A stretch of DNA of 64,000 nucleotides from Muscardinus avellanarius (lineage: Eukaryota > Chordata > Mammalia > Rodentia > Gliridae). Position numbers and translations under genes: made by a program. A model generated the notes under the pieces. That model was not told the DNA's origin. It ran no database searches and saw only the letters and a list, made by a program, of their open reading frames with translations. The DNA is taken from NCBI GenBank assembly GCA_963383645.1, contig OY726572.1, forward strand, positions 67,091,738-67,155,737, in the 5' to 3' direction. This document shows, piece after piece, positions 58,667-64,000 of the stretch (positions within the stretch are counted from its first letter, which is position 1; the number at the start of each line of letters is the position of its first letter).

Positions 58667-59130
58667 CACCATGCATGGTAGCACATGCGTGTAATCCCAG
58701 TACTTGAGACAATGAGACAGGAGGATCCCAGGTCCAAAGCCAACCTCAACAACTTAGATAGGCCCTCAGAAACTTAGAGAGACCTTTTTTTAGAAGAAAA
58801 AATAAGCCAGACATGGTGGTGCATGCTAATAATCCCAGTACTTGGGAAGTTGAGACAGGAGGATCACAGGTTCAAAGCCAGGCTCAGCAACATAGTGAGG
58901 CTCTCAGAAACCTGGTGAGACTCTGTTTCCCAATAAAGAAATAAAATTGGGCTGCAGGCATAGCTTGGAGATAAACATGCCTCTGGGTTCAATCTCCAGT
59001 ACAGTAAATAATAATAAGAAAACTAACAATAAGAGTAACAACAACAATAATAATAATAAATAAAAGGGGCTAGGAGGATGGACCAGAGATAAGATGCCCC
59101 TGGGTTCAATCCCCAGCACCAAAGAAAGCC
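58667..59130 (+). mobile_element. Type A SINE with another type A SINE inserted in its linker
   Basis: Outer head 58667-58803 stops in agaagaaaaaataa. Inner full copy 58804-59010 ends in AAT-rich sequence. The outer ID-like half resumes at 59068 (ggggctaggaggatggacc) and ends caatccccagcacc. Confidence 0.8.
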
Positions 59131-59294
59131 ATCCCTCAACTAGAGAGTGATCACTAAATCCCCTAATTCTATTCTTCCTGTACATCAAAGCCAAAACCTT
59201 TCATGAAAGGATCTTAGCTTATTAAATCTCAAGTTTATCATTTTTCTTTTAAAATCAAACACTGCCAATGTAGCAAAGCAATCAAAAGGAGACA

Positions 59295-59560
59295 TACTAG
59301 GTGTGGCCAATTAAATTTGAAGTTACACAAATCTGAAAAGTATCCTATGGAAGTAATTTTAGATTTCCTATGGTTTTTTTTCTATTTTAGTTGGCATCCG
59401 GTTTTCCCATTGATGTAGAAGAGTATAAAGTAGTTTGGGCCAAATCAGCAAATAGACGCGATCAACCTTTTGCTAGAGACGACCAAGGCTTCTCCAGTCT
59501 ATGAAGGGGCAGTTGGGGAAGATCTGCCAAGCAGAAACTGGCCAAGTTGGAAACACATAG
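59295..59560 (+). mobile_element. Possible mariner-type DNA transposon relic
   Basis: tactaggtgtggccaattaa resembles a mariner terminal repeat, and gagtataaagtagtttgggc follows. The opposite end was not found. Very tentative. Confidence 0.2.
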
Positions 59561-60425
59561 AATAAATACTTAGATATTACCATTCTGGCAAAAATGTATA
59601 TTATTATCTATTCGTAATATATGATATGAGATTGGAAGTGGTGACAACAAAAAATACATATTAAAGACATACAGATGAAAATGTGAAATTGAAGCTTATA
59701 AAAAAATCCAATAAAAACCTTTCAGAGCTCTTTCCTAACACACTAAGCTATTTTACCAGGACCACTTATGCTATGCCTCCTAGTCAATACTTATAATAAT
59801 GTGCCACAGAAGCACGAAGAGGGACACAACGTGTAGGTGTTTTCATTTTCTTCACTGTTCATTCTCTTTGTGGAAAATTTTAAACATGTTACCGCCTCTT
59901 CTGCAAGCCTCTCATGTACGATCTTCTCTGGGCTCCTAATGATAGAAATTGAGCAAGGTTTATCTACTTGGTACCAGGCACTGCGCTGCACAATGGGTAT
60001 ACTAAGAAATAAGGTAGAGTCTCTGATTCATGGACTTCACATCCTACTATTAGAAAAAACAGATAGGCAAAGTATCTGGAATTCAATGAAATGAGAATAA
60101 TAATAGAAATAAAAAGGACAATGACTGTACAGAGGAGAGAGGAAGGGCAAGGGACCATGGAAATGACCATAAATAGTATCTAATCTGAGCTATTATTAAT
60201 ATAAAAGATCACTGTTAACATTTTTAAAAATGTCAAAGAATGTCTGTGAGGCATCCTATACATACCATTAAATAAAGGTTTATTATGTATACTTAGCAAT
60301 AAGACTCAGTTAAACCAATGAGAAGCAAAAACCAAAGGCTTGGTGTTTATTAACCCAATACTGACCTCTAGTGGATCAGAAGAGTATATACAAACGACAG
60401 AATCAAACCCGTAGAAAACGGGTTT
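59561..60425. other. Unique intron, no gene recognised
   Basis: 59940-60170 includes taccaggcactgcgctgcac, an ancient-repeat-like phrase. No exon recognised. Confidence 0.4.
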
Positions 60426-60427
60426 TA

Positions 60428-60844
60428 AGGTGCACACTTGAATTCCCAGTGCTTGGAAGCCTGAAACAGGAGAATTGCAGGTTCACAGCCAGTCTCAGCA
60501 ATTTAGTGAAGCCCTCTGCAACTTAATGAAACCCTGTTTCAAAATAAAAGAATAAGCCGGGCAGGCGAGGTAGCACACACTTTTGTAATCCCAGTACTTG
60601 GGAGGCTGAGACAAAAGGATCTCAGCCAGCCTCAGCTACTTAATGAAGCCCTCTGCAGCTTAGTGAGACCTTGTTTCGAATAAATAATTAAAAAGAGGGC
60701 TGGGGGTGTAGCTCAGAGGTCGAATGTCCCTGGATTCTACTGTCAGTACTGGGGAAAGAGATAGAGATAGAGAGAGGAGGAGAGAGAGAAAAATAGAGCT
60801 AGGGGTATAGACTGGAGATAGAGTGCCCCTGGGTTCCATCCCAC

Positions 60845-60897
<53 letters not shown>
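60428..60897 (+). mobile_element. Type A SINE with another type A SINE inserted in its linker, (AC)n tail
   Basis: Outer head 60428-60554 ends aaaataaaagaata. Inner copy 60555-60755, then GA-rich tail. Outer ID-like half 60795-60842 (gctaggggtatagactgg ... gggttccatccc), then (AC)n 60846-60896. Confidence 0.8.
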
Positions 60898-60898
<1 letters not shown>

Positions 60899-61083
60899 TA
60901 GGTTGGAGGCCTAATATGGTTACTGCACACAGGCTTCAATAACAGGGTGCTGTAGCAGAGAGGAAGGTCAGTTTTATGGAGTTAGATACATCCTTAATTC
61001 TAAACTCTGCAATTGATTAATTCCACAACCATGAGCAGGTTACTTTGCTTCTCTATGTAATATCCCACCAATTAAATTAAATT

Positions 61084-61086
<3 letters not shown>

Positions 61087-61123
<37 letters not shown>
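61087..61123. repeat. (CA)n microsatellite
   Basis: About 37 bases, immediately before the next SINE. Confidence 0.9.
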
Positions 61124-61124
<1 letters not shown>

Positions 61125-61125
<1 letters not shown>

Positions 61126-61427
61126 CTTAGGCACAGTGGTGCCTGCCTGTAATTCCAGTACTTGTGAGGCTAAGACAGGAGGATTTCAGGTTTGAGGCCA
61201 GTCTCCACAACTAAGTAAGCCCTTGTTTAAAAAATAAATAAAGCCAGGCGTGGTGACACAGGCTTGTAATTCTTGCACTTGGGAGGCAGAGATAGGAGGA
61301 TCCCGCAGGTTCGAAGCCAGCCTCGCTGGCTAAGAGACCCTGTTTCTAAATAAAAATATAAAAATAGGTGTCTGGAAGTGTAGCCCGGAGGTAGAAGGGT
61401 TTCCAGGAACCCCAGTACCACCAAAAA

Positions 61428-61462
<35 letters not shown>

Positions 61463-61718
61463 AGCCGGGCATGGTGGCGTACGCTTGTAATCCCCGCGCT
61501 TAGAAGGCAGAGACAGGAGGATCGTGCAGGTTCGAAGCCAAGCCAGTCTCACTGGCTTAAGAGACCCTGTTTCCAAGAGACCCTGTAGCCCAGAGGTAGA
61601 AGGGTTTCCAGGAACCCCAGTACCACCAAAATACATTTAAAATTTAATTAATTAAATAGGGCCGAAGTTTATCTGAGAGGTAGACTACTCCTGAGTTCAA
61701 TCCCTAGTACCACAAAAG
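61125..61718 (+). mobile_element. Type A SINE containing two type B SINEs in its linker
   Basis: Outer head 61125-61240 ends aaaaaataaataaa. First B copy 61241-61424 with (AAAT)n to 61462. Second B copy 61463-61628, shortened in its linker (gtttccaagagaccctgtag). The outer ID-like half resumes at 61660 (gccgaagtttatctgagagg) to caatccctagtacc. Confidence 0.85.
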
Positions 61719-61924
61719 AAAAATAAAATTGTTATGGGCTTTAAACTATAAGAGCATATTTAGTTAACACTGCTTAGGGGGCTTCAGGAACAGAGACATA
61801 TGCATGTGGCCAATTTACACATTAAACTCAAGACCTTACACAGATATAAAAGTATGTATGTATATAATCTAATATTGACATATTAATCATATTCCAAATA
61901 TTACTTAGTCATCTTTCAATACAC

Positions 61925-62095
61925 AGATGGGCACGGTGGTGCACACTTGCAATCCCGGCATTTGGGAGGCTGAGACAGGAGGATCCAGGTTCGAGGACAG
62001 CCTCAGCTACTACTTAGTGAGGCTCTTTACAACTCAGTAAGACCCTGTTTCAAAACAAAAAGAATCAAAAAAAAAAATAGGGGGTGCAAAAAACA
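61925..62095 (+). mobile_element. SINE, plus, ID-like half mostly deleted
   Basis: gatgggcacggtggtgcac ... gaccctgtttcaaaac, poly(A), then only tagggggtgc remains. Confidence 0.75.
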
Positions 62096-62359
62096 GAAGG
62101 GTTTTCTCCAAAGACTAACTCCTAATCTTCACCCTAATCCCAGAACAGGGCCAGAAAAAAATCCCTAGTGTGAAATGTGAATCCTTAGTCAACATTTCAA
62201 CTGAACCAATAATTGCAGCCATAACCACGGCATCACCAAAGATGTTAACAGACTATTTCTAAGTTGCCATAGTAACAAAAAATATCATTTTTTAAAAAAG
62301 ACTATTTTCTGTAATTTTTTATATTCTGAAAAGAATCGCTATAAGAAAAAAGAAAGAAA

Positions 62360-62575
62360 GCTGGGGATTGTGGTGCACGCTTGTAACCCCAGCATTTGAG
62401 AGGCTGAGACAGAAGGATCTGGGTTCACAGCCAGCCTCAGCTACTTAGTGAGCCCTTTACAGCTCAGTGAGACCCTATAGCAAAATAATGAATAAAAAAA
62501 GTAGGGGTAGGGGTGTAGCTCAGAGGTAAAATATCACTGGGTTCCATCCCAAGTACCCCCCAAAATAAAAAAGAA
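62360..62575 (+). mobile_element. Dimeric SINE, plus
   Basis: gctggggattgtggtgcac ... gggttccatcccaagtacc. Confidence 0.82.
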
Positions 62576-62791
62576 TAAAGAAAATGGGCACATATCCACT
62601 AATACATATGTTCTACAGGCAGTCTTAATCATTCATACATGTTGTGGGTCACTTAGTCAAATCAATCCAATCCAACCTAAATCTAGAAAATAAACATGTA
62701 ACAAATGTGTAGTGTATCACCAAACTATATAATAAGCTATCCATTATGCTTCTTCTATTTCTATTTTACCAAACTGAAGAATTGTTTGTGT

Positions 62792-62848
<57 letters not shown>
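62792..62848. repeat. (TTGC)n microsatellite, about 14 units
   Basis: Pure ttgc units directly joined to a minus SINE whose ID-like half begins ctgtactggagattctacac. Predicted CLLA repeat peptides are artefacts. Confidence 0.95.
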
Positions 62849-63175
62849 GTACTGGAGATTCTACACCCCCAGTCCTATTTTTTAGTCTTTTTATGTTTTG
62901 AAACAGGGTCTGAGTTGCAAAGGGCCTCACTAAGTAGCTGAGGCCTCTGTTTCCGAATGCTGGGATTACAAGTGTGCGCCACCACGCCCGGTCTGTGTTT
63001 GGCTTTTTGGTACTGCGGACTGAACCCAGGGGAGCTCTACATCTAAGCTATCCTCCAGACGTTTTTATTTTTTAGTTTGAAAAAGGGTCTTGCTAAGTTG
63101 CTGAGGCTGGCCTTGAACTTGTGATCCTCCTGTCTCAGCCACCCAAGCACTGGGGGTATAGGCATGCATAAGCAT
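62849..63175 (-). mobile_element. Two SINEs, minus
   Basis: 62849-62992 is shortened within both halves. 63005-63172 is a second copy (ggtactgcggactgaaccc ... gggggtataggcatgc). Confidence 0.78.
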
Positions 63176-63559
63176 ATTCAGTGAGGTATATTTTTCCTAC
63201 TCCACTTACAAGAATTACACCCAAAGGTCAAGTGGAGGTGAGAACCCCACAGGATGCTATATTAACTGAAGGTAAAATTATTAACATCTTATGGTCTGTT
63301 ATTGAAAGGCAAAAATTATTCCATATCTGTCTAAAGATTAACTCTTCCTGCAAAATAAAAATTTTATCAAATAAATATTAGGCAGTTTTCCTACTAGTAA
63401 AACAGCTAAGTCCTGACTTTTACCCATGCCTTTAAATCCTAGATGGCATTCTTTTTTTTTGCAATATTCCATTTATGAATTTTATCTCATGCAAACCAAA
63501 TATTTTAATTAAATTAAATTAATAAATTTATTTTTAATAGTGTTCTTTTTGTTGTTTTT

Positions 63560-63735
63560 CATTTTTGTGATACTGGGTATTGAACTCAAGCACATTCCAC
63601 CTCTGAGTTATACTCTCAGCCTCATTTTATTTTTTATTTTTAAACAGGGTCTCACTAAGTTTCAGAGGGCCTCACTAAGTTACTGAGGCTGGCCATGAAC
63701 CTGTGACTCTCCCATTTCAGCCTGCCAAGTACAAT
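63560..63735 (-). mobile_element. Dimeric SINE, minus, distal end missing
   Basis: gtgatactgggtattgaact ... cagcctgccaagtaca. Confidence 0.75.
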
Positions 63736-64000
63736 AGAATATGTTCTTACTAAATGATAAAGTCTCAATATCTCTCAGAAATTGAGGAAATACTTAGCTT
63801 TCCAAAGGATCTCAGGAATAAATCATTTTGCCCAAGACAAGTGTTGTTAATTTCCTCATCCCTTCCAAACTTTGAAGATTATATTTGTTTGAGTGGAGAT
63901 GAGGGACAGGGACACTGAGATAGTTAGAAGGAATAGGAGAGAAAAAAATTATGTTTAATCTAAAAGAAAAAAAACTTTCACTACAAATAGTGAATTCTTC
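63736..64000. other. Unique intron to window end, no gene recognised
   Basis: AT-rich, with no repeat or exon signature. Confidence 0.5.

Larger units (their letters stand above)
55945..64000 (-). other. EXOC6B: EXOC6B upstream intron (partial)
   Basis: This lies upstream of the acceptor at 55945-55946 in transcript order. The preceding exon should end in a segment like DKIGETAMKQ and was not seen. The stretch is dense in plus-strand SINEs, CA repeats and one antisense L1 3' end. Confidence 0.7.

Overview
The window is intronic DNA of a rodent, most likely of the squirrel family (Sciuridae). More than seventy dimeric SINEs show this: each has a B1/7SL-like first half (cgtggtggcgcac...), an A-rich linker, and an ID/tRNA-like second half ending in ccctgggttcaatccccag. 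The only host gene I can identify is EXOC6B (exocyst subunit Sec15B) on the minus strand. Two in-frame exons are present: 55768-55944 (59 codons) and, downstream in the transcript, 35556-35624 (23 codons). They are separated by a 20.1 kb intron, both junctions are phase 0, and canonical AG/GT sites flank each exon. Everything to the right lies in the upstream intron and everything to the left in the downstream intron, which fits the very large size of this gene in mammals. I found no RNA gene outside the SINEs, no CRISPR array and no other host coding sequence.

Layout. Bases 1-7745 are an old antisense L1 broken up by later insertions: SINEs, a GC-rich composite element with a 50/100 bp tandem array (1696-3545), and an L1 of about 3 kb bounded by a 14 bp target-site duplication (4538-7500). 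That L1 keeps its 5' UTR, a broken ORF1 and a 3' UTR, but carries an AT-rich antisense L1 fragment where ORF2 should be. Bases 8-20 kb hold more SINEs, L1 pieces (including an internally inverted one at 12755-14430), long GA/CT microsatellites and a 200-base assembly gap (17621-17820). Bases 20-35 kb are mostly low-complexity and unique intron with SINEs and ancient MIR/hAT relics. Bases 35-56 kb are the intron between the two exons, with a solo ERV-type LTR, an MST-like and an MLT1-like MaLR LTR, L1 fragments and many SINEs. Bases 56-64 kb are upstream intron, rich in SINEs, several of which are inserted inside one another.

The most interesting material is repeat biology: an SVA-like composite element, a HAL1-like (ORF1-only) L1, a second SINE subfamily with AAT/AAAT tails, and repeated insertion of SINEs into the A-rich linker of other SINEs. 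Family names are from pattern recognition, and repeat edges are accurate to roughly 5-20 bases unless a duplication defines them.
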